From: Davidsoniella eucalypti
Lineage: Eukaryota > Ascomycota > Sordariomycetes > Microascales > Ceratocystidaceae
Length of the DNA stretch: 64,000 nt
Assembly (NCBI GenBank): GCA_004009845.1
Contig: RMBW01000110.1
Span: forward strand, 1-64,000
Direction of reading: 5' to 3'
The position numbers and the translations under genes are program-made. The notes below the pieces were generated by a model. The model was not told the DNA's origin, ran no database searches, and worked only from the letters and a program-made list of their open reading frames with translations. This document shows, piece after piece, positions 12,079 to 22,349 of this stretch; position 1 is the first letter of the stretch; every line of letters starts with the position of its first letter.

Positions 12079-15000
12079 TTCGAGACGAGGATGACTGGTT
12101 GAAGGTAGGTTCCAGTCCAGATAGTTGGTCCTTCAAAAGAGTGAGCGGGTGTGGATTGAGGTGGTTCTAACTCCCTTCGATGATCGGAGAAAACGAGGTC
12201 GAAGGGCGTCGCCGGTAGTTTTCGATAGTGTCTTTCCCTATAGCAGGAATGCTACCATAACCACAGAATTCTCGGGCGATAAAGTTGTCGTCGAAAAGGA
12301 TATGCAAAACGGGCTCTTGAGGCGTAGAAGATGAGGAGATGTCGAATTCACGGCAGAAGCAGCTGTCCGCTTTTTTCAGCGCGACAAAGAGAAGCAGAGG
12401 ATCGAGGGCTTCGTTTCGGGGGCAATCCTATTCCAAGCAATGAACGAGGGTCCGGACAGGCGGAATGTCGAGTGTGCCAGTAGACAGATAGACTGCCAGA
12501 AAGATCGCAGATGCAGCAGGCGCAAGTTTGGGCGGATGGAAACTGGTGCCGGCTGTGTTTATTTATCGCAAAAAGGTATGCTGCTGAGATCGATTAGGCG
12601 AGGGCGTGTCTAGAGCAGGAGGACCGCTGGGCTCTGATATGAGTCTGGTATTGTCGTAACAGGGCGAGGTTGCTGGTGTCCTAGGGCCAAGGTGCATATG
12701 TCTGCAGACGATGCGCTGGATTACTGGATCACTGGACCGATGAATTGATGTGCTGGACGGAACTGGCGCTGAGCTGGTGGGAAGGGGTGAAGAGCAAAAT
12801 AGGCGGCCGGGGCGCGACTGTAAAGAACGACTGGATGGAAAGTGAAAATGACGCTGAAATTAAAGCAGATAGACAGAACCGAAGCCGATTGGGTCTGCGC
12901 AAAGAAATAGACAGGATAGTAGACGAAGGGATAACGAATGACTTGCTCGCGGCTATGGGCGGCGATGCAGAAGAAAAGAAAAATAGAGAGGCAAAACAGA
13001 AAAGAAGGTGTTCTATCTCGACACTGTCACACTCTTTCAACACTCACACAGCTACAGCAATAACAATGGCAGACGGACAGGAGGTTGTCACTGTAATTTT
13101 AGCACCGTACTGTGATTGTGTGGGAGGAGGACGGGGAAAAGAGAGGAGAGGAAAAGAAGGAAAAAAACGAGCAGAGGCTCGATGGGCGGCCGGCTGTTCT
13201 TTTGTTCTTCTTTGCTTTTCCTTGCCATCGTTGTTATTAGTTCTGGATTTGGCTTTCTGTTTGGCGTCCAGGGTCCCTGGAGCCTCTCTTTTTTAGGCCT
13301 AGTGTCTTTTTTTGTTAGCCTTTGTTCATGCTGAGCTGGCTGCTTGGCTGGTCCCAAGCTTTGACTAGCCTAGCCCAGCGGCTGTCAGGGTGGCTCGGGC
13401 TATTATAGGCCTGGTTTTGGGCGCTATAGCTACAACACTGTGATACTGTAGTTCTCAGGAGTCCTGTACCTTTTCTATCTTCTTGTCTGTGTGCTCCTAT
13501 TTTCTTCGTTCTGCCTTTTTTATGCTACAAACAAGCTCCGCCAGGCTCAACTTGTCTCAAGACAGACAAGCGATTCAAGCGATTCAAGCGGTACATCACC
13601 CACTGTCAGAGACGCCACTGTAATGCCTGGTTGGCGTTGTTACAGATGGCGATATACGGGGGCTCGCAATTTGTTTTTTATCTCTGTTCTCGACACTAGC
13701 AGGCGAGCAGCAGAACGGATGCAACTCCAACTGCGAGAAGGAATATTAGTAGATACATGTACTGGATAGATATCGAAAATAAAAATCAACAAGAAAAAAT
13801 AAAGCGAGATATGGGAAATTGCACGGGGAGGACCCCCAAAAAGTGGGCAGCCTGCAGTAAGCCAGGGCATTACGCCAGGCGATGCCCGTACCTAAGCCCC
13901 ATTCAGACACGTACTGGATACTCGTTACCACAGTCGAAAACACGTGTGGCGTCATGTACCCAGTACTTATAGCCGGACAAAGGACGCCAGGAACCACTGT
14001 ACTGTCGGGTCTGGAGCACTGGACTTTTTTATTGCACCAGGGATTAGGTTTCTAAGAATTAAGAAGGCAGTCCAATAGGCGCTAGAATTTTACTCTACAT
14101 GTGCAAGCGCACTGTTCTTCGACTGTTCGTTCATTGTTCCATTCCTTTCAGCTCAAGTTCCAACGTCTGGTTAATTGTATTAGTAGTTCTCTTTCTCCCC
14201 AAGGCAGCGTCTTCCTCTTTCCTACTCTGCATCGGACAGCCATGTTTCCGCTCGTACAGCTGCAGTGTGTTGCTGTGTGCCGATGCTATACGAATGGGCT
14301 TTCACTTATCGGCAGTAGTGGCTACATCTCTGCGTGGTACAACATAGAAAAGATAAAAAGTGTATAAGTCCTGGCTCTGCATTAGCCAGCCCTAGCATAC
14401 AGCATATCTCAATTCTGGGCTGCTGGCTAGCTTGGCTGCTACCACTTCTTGATGGAACACGGCTTGAATCCCTTTCACACGCTTTTAGACAGCAGACAGC
14501 ATATCAAGAGTATGGTTTTATGTAACTCTAAACGGAAAAAAAAAAACGAAATATGCCTATGCCTATGCCAGTCTGTCCCCCCCCCCGTCTTGTGCTCTCG
14601 CCTAGCTGTATGTACGGTACGTTTCGTTTGATGCCACGCCATGCTTGTGCCGAACGTACATAAGTGTGGTTTCCTTTTTTTTGTCTTCTACATGTATTCA
14701 ATCCCAGAAAAGGCCATGCTATGCCCGAAGACGCAATATGAATAAAACGTAATGATAAATAATGCCCGAGCACAACTTTGTCCCATGGCTGCCCTTGCTT
14801 CAGAATTGGCCGTTGCTGCTACGATATCTGTATGTGGTCCGTGCGTCGTCCGCACAAAATTATCAAAAATAAACACAAAATACAACGGGCCACTCTGTTC
14901 CCAAATTTGATCCTGACAGTTCTTTAATTTGTGTTATCATTAGCGTGGAGATACTGTCTGTACAGTATGCAACCCCCTAAAGCAGAGAAAACAATACTCT

Positions 15001-16015
15001 GGCGTCCAGCGCACATATTTACAAAATGCAAGACTACATAGTTATATATGTACGTGTATGTAGATGCTATGCTAACGGCGGATAGTTCGTCACCACTAAA
15101 TATAAGGAGTTCTGGTTTATGCAAAAGCCCGTATATCGCTCCTGATTTCATGTTCTAGTTGTACAGAATCACCATAAGAACGCCTCTCATGTACTCAAAC
15201 CACCTACATAGACATCAATGTCCACTTTTCTGAGGCTCTTGCTGTTAATTACGAGCCTATTCGATTTCTTTCTTCTTTTTTTTTCCTTGTTTTCTAGCAC
15301 ATTTTGATCATCTTGGATTTTGAGGCATCAGATAGCCTTGCCTAATATACATAACTAACAGGAGGAAAACAGAGGAAACAATTACAGCCTACGTCAATTT
15401 CTGCTCTGGCTTCAAGGCTAAGTAATTATTACGCACAGAAAAAAAGAAATTCCTTCTACGTGGCATTTCACCAGGATATCCCAAGTTTAATAGTCAATCG
15501 CCCAGCCATCTCCTTATACTTGCTAGTATTTTTCTTCCTTTTTTTTTGTTTATACCAATATACCAATATACCGAAATTTCGTAAGCCCAGTGGCATGGTC
15601 CGAAGTATTTGTAAACACAAAGTCGAGAGACAAAAACATCATATGTAGTCACACATGTACTTACTCAAAGCCAATACTCACGGCTTGCAAACTAATTGCT
15701 TCTACTGTAGTTGCGACATCGTATTATTTAGGCAAAACACGGCACATCAACACACATCGCGATGGCACCACTCATTGGTACAAATCATTGAAAACGCCTC
15801 TAACGAGCGAACTACAGAAAATCAATTTAATACTTGTTTATCATCATGTTTAAATCGCAATTTCTCTAGATCCCAACACCTCACTAGCGTCGTTTCTAAA
15901 TAGCGTTCTTTTGAGGGGTCGTGTCATTTTAAACCCAGCGTTAAACACGACCTCCTGTTGCATTCGAGGTTCATGGGTTAACAAAACACATTTAACCCTA
16001 CTTATGCTCCAAACC
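12079..16015. other. Long non-coding region upstream of the SH3 gene
   Basis: The stretch 12745-13190 is purine-rich on the plus strand, so the SH3 transcript could have a CT-rich leader. A 183-codon frame at 12745-13296 is made of this biased sequence and looks spurious. A 10-base tandem (AAGCGATTCA) lies near 13567-13588. A decayed zinc-knuckle is annotated separately at 13844-13888. From 14000 to 16015 only short, unrecognised frames and homopolymer runs are seen. Confidence 0.5.
13844..13888 (+). pseudogene. Decayed gag-type zinc knuckle
   Basis: In frame with a 71-codon ORF (13757-13972), the sequence reads WAACSKPGHYARRCP. This is the CCHC zinc knuckle of retroelement Gag proteins (C-x2-C-x4-H-x4-C) with the first Cys replaced by Trp (TGG, one base from TGC or TGT). 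A basic stretch (GRTPKK) precedes it, as in gag nucleocapsids. No reverse transcriptase or integrase motifs were found nearby. It is probably a fossil fragment of an LTR retrotransposon, although a 15-residue motif can also arise by chance. Confidence 0.45.
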
Positions 16016-16885
16016 CTATAGTTCGGTCGTGAAGCTGTTGTCCTTGACATTAATTGTGTCCACGGGAGCCACATCTTTAACATTCCAGATTTGAGCGAAT
16101 GGGTCGTCTGTTGAGTCGCGCACTCGACTATGCTCGATCTCAATAGCCAATCTATCTGCCGTTTCCACACCAAAGACATCTGAAACCCAGGCAAACGTGC
16201 CATCAATGCCAGAGCTCACACCTGATGTAGTGTAGATGTTCCCGTCTGCCACCCAGCGAGCCTTAGCAACCCAATAGGTCTTAGGGCCCAGAACCACAGT
16301 GTCCTTCCAGGCCTTCTTATTCGTCGTTGCCCGCCGGCCATCCAGGACCCCAGCACGTGCTGCCAGCCCCGCACCCGTACAAACCGTAATCAGGTACTCG
16401 AGAGTCGGGTAGGTATCACGGATGAAGTCGACGACGGGAGCTAGCACCTCGGCAGATTCTCGCGTGCCTAGGCCACCCGGAACAAAAAGGACGTCGAGAT
16501 CGGTTGGTGGGTTGGCAAATGTGTGGGTAGGCACCAGGCTCTCGGAGAAGCTGGCATTGAACTTATTGTGCTGTGGGTGGCGAGGGGCGGTTGATACTGG
16601 ATCCAGCGTCTCGGCTATCAGATAAAGGTTCATCTGACGCGAAAATGCCAGGGTGTTGAGGATGTCGAGTGGTCCAAATACATCAAGGGCTTGGAACGTA
16701 GGGAAAAGGACGATACCAAAGTTTCGAGGCTCTGGTCCGCTGGGTATCGTGGTCGAAGTCGAGGTTTGTATACTGCCAGTACTAGGGCTGGTGCTGAAGA
16801 CATCAGATGACGAGGACGACGATACGGTTGAAGCTGTCAGTGAAAAGACGCCTAGAACCGCCGAACTGGTAGATGCCAACTGCAT
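16016..16885 (-). CDS. DJ-1/PfpI superfamily protein
   Basis: A single exon encodes 289 residues. The first 50 are Ser/Thr-rich and begin with a weak hydrophobic stretch that could be a signal or targeting sequence. The DJ-1/PfpI (GATase1-like) domain starts near NFGIVLFPTFQALDVFGPLD (about 55-74), continues with DVLFVPGGLGTRES (131-144), and has the nucleophile elbow TVCTGAGLAARAG with Cys169. This subgroup includes isocyanide hydratase-like and AraC N-terminal-like proteins; fungal members are common and mostly uncharacterised. The substrate cannot be told from sequence. The gene stands alone between two long spacers. Confidence 0.85.
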   Translation of the reverse strand: MQLASTSSAVLGVFSLTASTVSSSSSSDVFSTSPSTGSIQTSTSTTIPSGPEPRNFGIVLFPTFQALDVFGPLDILNTLAFSRQMNLYLIAETLDPVSTAPRHPQHNKFNASFSESLVPTHTFANPPTDLDVLFVPGGLGTRESAEVLAPVVDFIRDTYPTLEYLITVCTGAGLAARAGVLDGRRATTNKKAWKDTVVLGPKTYWVAKARWVADGNIYTTSGVSSGIDGTFAWVSDVFGVETADRLAIEIEHSRVRDSTDDPFAQIWNVKDVAPVDTINVKDNSFTTEL

Positions 16886-18274
16886 ATTTTTCTTGTATTG
16901 TTTTATGAAATACTAGGGATATGTATAAAAGACACGATAATCAATGGATAAAGATAGTGAACATGAAGTGAAAGAAAGATGAATTGGATATTCAGGCTTC
17001 GTGGCATTATTTATTTGTTCTTTCATATATATATATATGCGTGAAAGCGAATGATACGAGCTTTGACTGTGCCTATCCATAAACTTCCGTCTCCGCCGCA
17101 AAAAAAAGCTTTCTGCATAGAGTAGCTTTGTCACCTCTGCCGTTAGTCGGAACTATAGCCCGTCGCTATCTCGACTAACGAGTTAACGATACAACTCTGA
17201 GCGGACCGACGTGTCGATTACCTTTTTTACAATTTTTTTTTTTTTTTTCACTTTTATGGTTAGAAACAGGACTCGGAATATCGCCAACGAATCCCCCAGG
17301 ATGTGTGACTTGAATATAAGTATTGGAGAAGACCAGTCCGGTAATGTGTGTTTATTTATAAAGGGCTTAAGCTGTTTGATGAACGCAGGGGATCTTACAT
17401 GTAGAACTGCATTTTTTCTTGTCCTACTACCACAAATCATGCTCATAATTTTTTGAGGACGAAAAATCAGTCATATGTCGATGATACCTCACGGGCCAAC
17501 ATGTGTGAAAGTGAAAGCCTTAGCCCGATTTAGCATATCGAGAAAAAAAAAGAGTTATATTTGTTCTATTATAGTACATACCCTTGGAAAGATCTTGTTG
17601 CGTATGATGCCGCCGTTGCAAAAGAAGTATAGCCATAATACTTGGTAGTTATAGTTAGCTATTACATGTCCTTTCTTTAATGATCCTCGCCTCGTTGTAA
17701 TGGCCTGAGTACATGTGCATATATAGCTAATTTGTCTGCTCTATATGCCGAGAGAGAGTGTGTGTTACCCTAGATCTATATGAGAAGGTATAGAGTTTTC
17801 AGCGCCTTCACCGCTACAAATGTGCCGCCCGCCTATGAGGCTTATTGGAGCCCGATGGCGCGATATCTTTTGCCACTGTCAAGACTAACCAAGATTGCTG
17901 GTAGCCTTATATCAAGGTGGATCTACAGATGTACATACAATCAAGGAAAGCTTCGGCTTAAATGTTTAATTCATTGGATTGCCGTCATATATTCGGCTTG
18001 TGCGCATTGAGTCAAGGGGTTTTGCTGTTGTTCATAGAATGGCCAAAAATAGTGATACATGAAAGAAAAATAAGTTTGCTGAATACAAAAAAAAGATCAT
18101 GGTTACTTTTTTATTCCATAGATATATTTTAATTCATTAATCTTATGGAGCTATAGAGCTATAGAGCTATGAAGATGCTATTGTTGTTAATATTGGGGAA
18201 AAAAATCAAACAACCGCATGCCCATAAAAAGCAGCCTATTCTTGAACTGACTGTTGTTCATTGTATGCTATCAT
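16886..18274. other. AT-rich spacer
   Basis: This holds the promoter side of the DJ-1 gene, a TA run near 17027-17038 and a T run near 17233-17249. The open frames are short and unrecognised. A small tandem repeat at 18142-18181 is listed separately. Confidence 0.5.
18142..18181. repeat. AGAGCTAT tandem repeat shared with 49.1 kb
   Basis: CTTATGG is followed by three tandem GAGCTATA-type octamers and GAAGATG. The same block with two octamers lies at 49082-49110. On the minus strand it reads CTTCATAGCTC, as in the first 12 bases of the tRNA-Thr that lies 100 bases to the right. It may be a rearranged tRNA-end fragment. Confidence 0.6.
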
Positions 18275-18388
18275 GCCTTCAAGCGGATTTGAACCGCTGA
18301 CCTCGACATTTCCCGGAGTCCTTGATCATATATGATGAAAGGCCCCTAAAATACTAGTGTCGCGCTCTGCCAACTGAGCTATGAAGGC
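18275..18388 (-). tRNA. tRNA-Thr (anticodon AGT) with intron
   Basis: The folded gene has a perfect 7-bp acceptor stem (GCCTTCA/TGAAGGC), D arm GCTC-AGTTGGCA-GAGC, anticodon stem CGACA/TGTCG and T arm AGCGG-TTCAAAT-CCGCT. The anticodon loop reads C T A G T A, then a 42-nt intron, then A, so the anticodon is AGT (read as IGT, Thr). The intron lies at 18351-18310, at the canonical place between positions 37 and 38. Exons are 18388-18352 and 18309-18275, and the mature tRNA is 72 nt before CCA addition. The A and B boxes are intact, so the gene is probably functional. Confidence 0.95.
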
Positions 18389-18455
18389 TTTGTTGCTCTT
18401 GGGAACTGAGAGCTAAAGTGGATTTATGTGGCCTCATGATAATGTAGGTAGATGT

Positions 18456-18532
18456 AAGATATACAGTCGGCGTCGTATGATCTTAGTGATTTAGGTAGAC
18501 GTTAAATATAATCATATCAAAGATATACAGTC
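18456..18532. repeat. Small insertion flanked by 13-bp direct repeats
   Basis: AAGATATACAGTC occurs at 18456-18468 and again at 18520-18532, enclosing 51 bases. Of these, 18469-18513 match the reverse complement of 36030-36074 at 43 of 45 positions. This is the pattern of an inserted fragment with a target duplication, lying 70 bases upstream of the tRNA-Thr gene. The right-hand copy at 36 kb is not flanked by this repeat. Confidence 0.75.
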
Positions 18533-19062
18533 AAGTCATGGTAGTCTAGATTGGAATGTGAGTTTCTTTCCCTTTCTACTAGAAAATGCCGTGACAGCAC
18601 ACCGGAGAGAAGACAAGACTACGCACACTCTTTTGAGGACCGTGTGGCAGTTGGTGGCCTTTTGGGCTAGGTTTTCTTAGCTTTTGGCTGTACGACAACA
18701 ACACTAGATAGCCAAAACCGGAATACGAGGGTATCCTCGAGTTACACGGGAGAGTTTTGTTGGCCTCGAAGACGGACCCTGTAAAGTCATGAGATATTTA
18801 TAATGTATGTATGGAATAACAGTAGGAAATGATAGCCTGGACACAGTCTATACTAGCATCCTTTTTTTGTTGAGTCCGGCGTTTACCGAGCCGACCACCA
18901 CTAAGCCCGTTGACGTATGAGACCGGACTCAGATATCCCGACTTCCGTACTCAAAGCCTTCACATCCCCCCGCTCCGGTGTGAAAAATTTCCTTCTTGCC
19001 TTTTGAGACCCTAAAAATGGTCATCAGCTTGTTGGTAGCTGTCACTTTCTCGTGCAGGAACT

Positions 19063-20492
19063 CTATCTTCTGGAGCGGCGCGACCTATATGCCATTAGAA
19101 TAATATCAAAAGTAGAACTGACCATCAATAGGGACACGTTGTCGAATCCCGTTAGTAATTGTTGCCAAGTCCCTCCGAAGGTTTCCAGGGTGATCTCCAC
19201 CAACAGGTCCAGAGCCTGAGATCGGCCGGCAGAATTGTTGAATATAACGTCTGAAAACTTGATGGCGCCCTCGAACGTGCTGATTAGCTGCTCTGATGCC
19301 TGTGGTCTGGGAGTCTGTTCTACAGTAGCGTAGCGCAGCATATCTCTGCGTGTTGGATACCAAGAACTCCAGCTTGTCAGCCCGTTGGGTGGGTGTGTTG
19401 AAATATAAAGAGATACATAAACGAAGACGTGCAGGGGGCCGATTCAGTTTGCAACAAACTGTAGTAAAGATGAACAGTAATTAATTTTGTTGATCAACTA
19501 GGATACTAGATAACTAAAACTTAAGAAATAGATATGATCGATGGTAAGTAACCATATATAAGTGCCGCCACGTGAGGTGAAGTACGGCCTCATCCGTAGA
19601 GAGCTCCGTAAGAGGTAGCTCAGATTCAACGATAGGAACCAGGTGTAAGAACCAGCTCGAGAGACCGGAGTTTGGAAGACTGAATTTTAACAAGGTGCTC
19701 TCGTATGTGTTCACCCAACAGTGATGATATGTCATAATAACCGCATGATTTGACTGCCGGTGAGTTAAAGGATTGCATCGGCACGGAAAATGGTCTTGTG
19801 TTTTGGACCTGATTTAAAATGAGTGGTGAAGGCATCGTATGTGGGGTGGCCCGAGAACATGGCATGCTGAGAGAAGCTCTCGGGTGAAAAGTCTGGCCTG
19901 GTAAAACATATCTTCCATATTGTCTCAAACCGCTTGGATTGCGCGATGAGGCACTCCCAGCGAATGAGAATCTGGGCCAACGTCTCACCCTGCAGCTCTG
20001 TGAATGACAACTGGCTTATGTGAGCCATGGAGACCTGCGGATGAGAGAAGATTTTCACAGGGTCTGTCATCTGAAAAACAATGCCCTCGACCCTTGGCGC
20101 GCCCGTGTGTGCTTGAAATCTTGGAGGACACACTGGTGATTTCTGTAGTCTAAGCAGGCAACTTATGTATCATGTCATGATTCCACATTGCCATCCTCCT
20201 CAGGGGTCAAAGCGGTTCTCCCTTGGCCGGAGAAGCTCCGACTCTAAGTCACTGATTGGAACTCTGAGATTTGTGGTAGCCTTTTAATTGACATCTTAGA
20301 ACTAATATTGAGCCCAAGTATCGATCCGAAAGCATGACGCAGATCTCTGTACCAGGGCAGTCCCTCTGATAGGCTATTTGTTTTATTGACAAGATACAGA
20401 TACGTCTTTGAATATGATGCCCCAAACCCAGAAGAGGCGTATCCATGTACCTGAATGTGATGTCTAATAAGGAGACGAATGTTCTGAAACAC
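19063..20492 (-). pseudogene. Broken or multi-exon gene of unknown function
   Basis: Several minus-strand frames follow one another: 20492-20244 (with GFGASYSKTYLYLVNK), 20133-19765 (with SQLSFTELQGETLAQILIRW), 19735-19514 (with LPLTELSTDEAVLHLTWRHL) and 19341-19063 (with SEQLISTFEGAIKFSDVIFN). Their composition is protein-like, but I could not join them with good splice sites throughout; the clearest candidate acceptors are CACCAG at about 20136 and CCGGCAG at about 19757. No family is recognised. It could be a real gene with poorly visible introns or the decayed remains of one. Its place in a repeat-rich island favours decay. Confidence 0.3.
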
Positions 20493-20777
20493 AGTTAATA
20501 GTTAGTTGTACATGTCGAATCAACAAATAATGATGTTTATTTTGTAACTCTGTAAGATACCAATAGGAACAGAGAATTCAATCTCTGCTCTTCTTTTCGC
20601 TGCTTGACACAAACTCTCTTTCTTCTTCAAACTCGATCCCCTCTTCTAAGTATAAGCGTTACACCTTGAAATCCCAATACTATCTTCTCTTGTGTGATGG
20701 ATACTCCTTCAGCTCCTCGCGATGTTGTCAGCCATCGTGGACAAGCAAGCATGAGAAGAATATATCTCTTATGCCAC

Positions 20778-21062
20778 TAACTAACTTTCTCAATATATAT
20801 ATGTACTCCTTCTTCTGTTCTTGGAAATGAGACATATATGTTTCTTTTGGGTTGCACTGGCATAATCAGGCATATGATAGTTTCTTCCAAAGTCGAACGC
20901 GCTGTTCACTAGCTACGACACTAATATAGCAGCACAACACCGACAATGGTACCTTGCTGCTAACTAATTGCTGAAGGAAATACAAATAATCCAGACATTG
21001 GCTTGTTCTAATATTGAAGATAGTTTGTCAATATACCACGAGGGAGAATCTTCTTATTAGGC
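20778..21062. repeat. Right arm of dispersed inverted repeat
   Basis: This is the reverse complement of bases 1-285, with scattered changes. It lies just upstream of the second copy of the 51-residue gene unit but points the other way relative to the first. No coding capacity is seen. Confidence 0.85.
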
Positions 21063-21613
21063 TTAGTTGAGTGTCCTTTACATCAGCCCTCAGATCAAAG
21101 CAAAGTTGAATGGTAGTTTGGAGGCCACCTTGGATCTCATTTGGGTTGAATACAGCCTATAGGCTCAAGTCATGACTCTATCAAAGATTTACTGTTTGGC
21201 CCATGCTAATTGCCTAGACATGACAATGAATATTATTTTATGAGAAAACTTAGCCTCAGCTTTAAAATGTACATTTCATTCTTTGAGTAGTCATGGCCAC
21301 TAAAAGCCCATTGTCTAAGACATTGCTAGCACCACAATAACGATCATAGCTACAGCCATCACTGACACCAGATGTTGAATGAAAATTAACATATCTTGCT
21401 CAACAGTATGTTATATTTAGAGACTAGACTTATAATCAGTCTGTTTGTTTTCTTTGTCAATAATGGTATTGTTTTTTATCAGCACCTTTATTGCGTTCTT
21501 TTGCAGGATCGACGCCACGATTCATTTCTTACTATAGTATATTCATAGGCTTGGATCTTTCTTTGTTTATTTGGAGTGTGGAAATTAAACGGCTTAAAGC
21601 CTATCACAATTCC

Positions 21614-21696
21614 CATCAATGAACACGATAAAGATAACTAGCCATTGATGTAGAAATTACTCTCTACAACAGGACTAGATGGAAAAGTATAAAAAG
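21614..21696 (+). promoter_or_regulatory. Promoter of 51-residue gene, copy 2
   Basis: TATAAAAAG is at 21688-21696, again exactly 207 bases before the ATG. The inverted octamers CATCAATG (21614-21621) and CATTGATG (21643-21650) are kept with the same spacing as in copy 1. Confidence 0.7.
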
Positions 21697-21894
21697 GTCA
21701 TCAGTCCCCCCTCTTGAAGTCAGTATATTTCAGTTCCATCCCCATCACTCATCAACAACAACACTCTTCTTCACTCATCTCTTCACTCAACGTTCTACAA
21801 GCCTCCTTCAAGACTCAGTTTACCTTCTGTCTTGATCGTCTCTAACAGTCTATACTACAGACCCTTTTGCTCATCAATCATAGATTAGCCCAAC

Positions 21895-22050
21895 ATGTGC
21901 TCCCACAACGATAACAACGGACCCAAGTCCTCCACTGCCAACTTTGGCAACATTCCTGGCATTCTCTGCCCTACCTGTCTTGAAAACGGTGTCGAGAACT
22001 GGGTTGCCCCTGGTCGCAGATGTTCTGATTGCAAGAACCCTGTTGGTTAA
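21895..22050 (+). CDS. 51-residue CPxC...CxxC small protein, copy 2
   Basis: The product is identical to copy 1 at 1424, residue for residue. The two genes differ at seven codons (Ser3, Asn8, Ser13, Ala15, Asn31, Val33 and Cys43), and every difference is a silent third-base change. This shows that the plus strand is the coding strand and that the protein is under strong selection. The Cys25-x2-Cys28 and Cys43-x2-Cys46 pairs suggest one bound zinc. No family is recognised. A candidate intron lies in its 3' UTR. Confidence 0.85.
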   Translation: MCSHNDNNGPKSSTANFGNIPGILCPTCLENGVENWVAPGRRCSDCKNPVG

Positions 22051-22187
22051 ATATACCAACCTAGACCCTACACGATCTTTCCTGTGAGAGACAGCGAGTC
22101 TGGTGATCATGGCATTGCCTCAATAACATTCTGTATCATAGCATCGGTATTCTTTTTTGTCTTGCCTCTGGACAACTGATTCTATAG

Positions 22188-22348
22188 GTATGTTCCCATG
22201 CAAAATGGTTTGATGGTGCTTGCTTTCGACCAACGATCCATGAATGTCCCAATCATGTATCTCATCACCACTTCAACCATCATAAGAGTGAGTCCTTCCT
22301 TAAGGGCAATTGACTCATGCATTTATACCGACTATCTTTCATCTGTAG
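22188..22348 (+). other. Candidate 3' UTR intron of copy 2
   Basis: GTATGT follows CTATAG at 22188, and an ATCTGTAG acceptor ends at 22348. The equivalent signals, GTATGT and ACCTGTAG, bracket 26370-26181 in copy 4 although the sequence between has diverged. In copy 1 this whole block is missing. An intron in the 3' UTR is inferred from these shared borders; a conserved non-spliced 3' element would look similar. Confidence 0.4.
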
Positions 22349-22349
22349 A

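Larger units (their letters stand above)
21170..22140 (+). repeat. Duplicated unit, copy 2, carrying the 51-residue gene
   Basis: This is homologous to about 680-1640. The upstream part is clearly diverged and carries a deletion in the divergent small-ORF region. From about 21600 the promoter, leader and gene are nearly identical to copy 1. The upstream block corresponding to 300-680 is absent here. Confidence 0.8.

Noticed and set aside
12745..13296. 183-codon plus-strand frame
   Set aside because: It is built from purine-rich, low-complexity sequence in the upstream region of the SH3 gene, with no recognisable motif.
18840..19020. Possible solo LTR or RNA gene near the tRNA
   Set aside because: No terminal repeats, target duplication or foldable known RNA was found.
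21874..22110. 78-codon antisense frame over copy 2, conserved at 26448-26684
   Set aside because: It is the shadow of the 51-residue gene. Differences between copies change its amino acids but not those of the sense frame.
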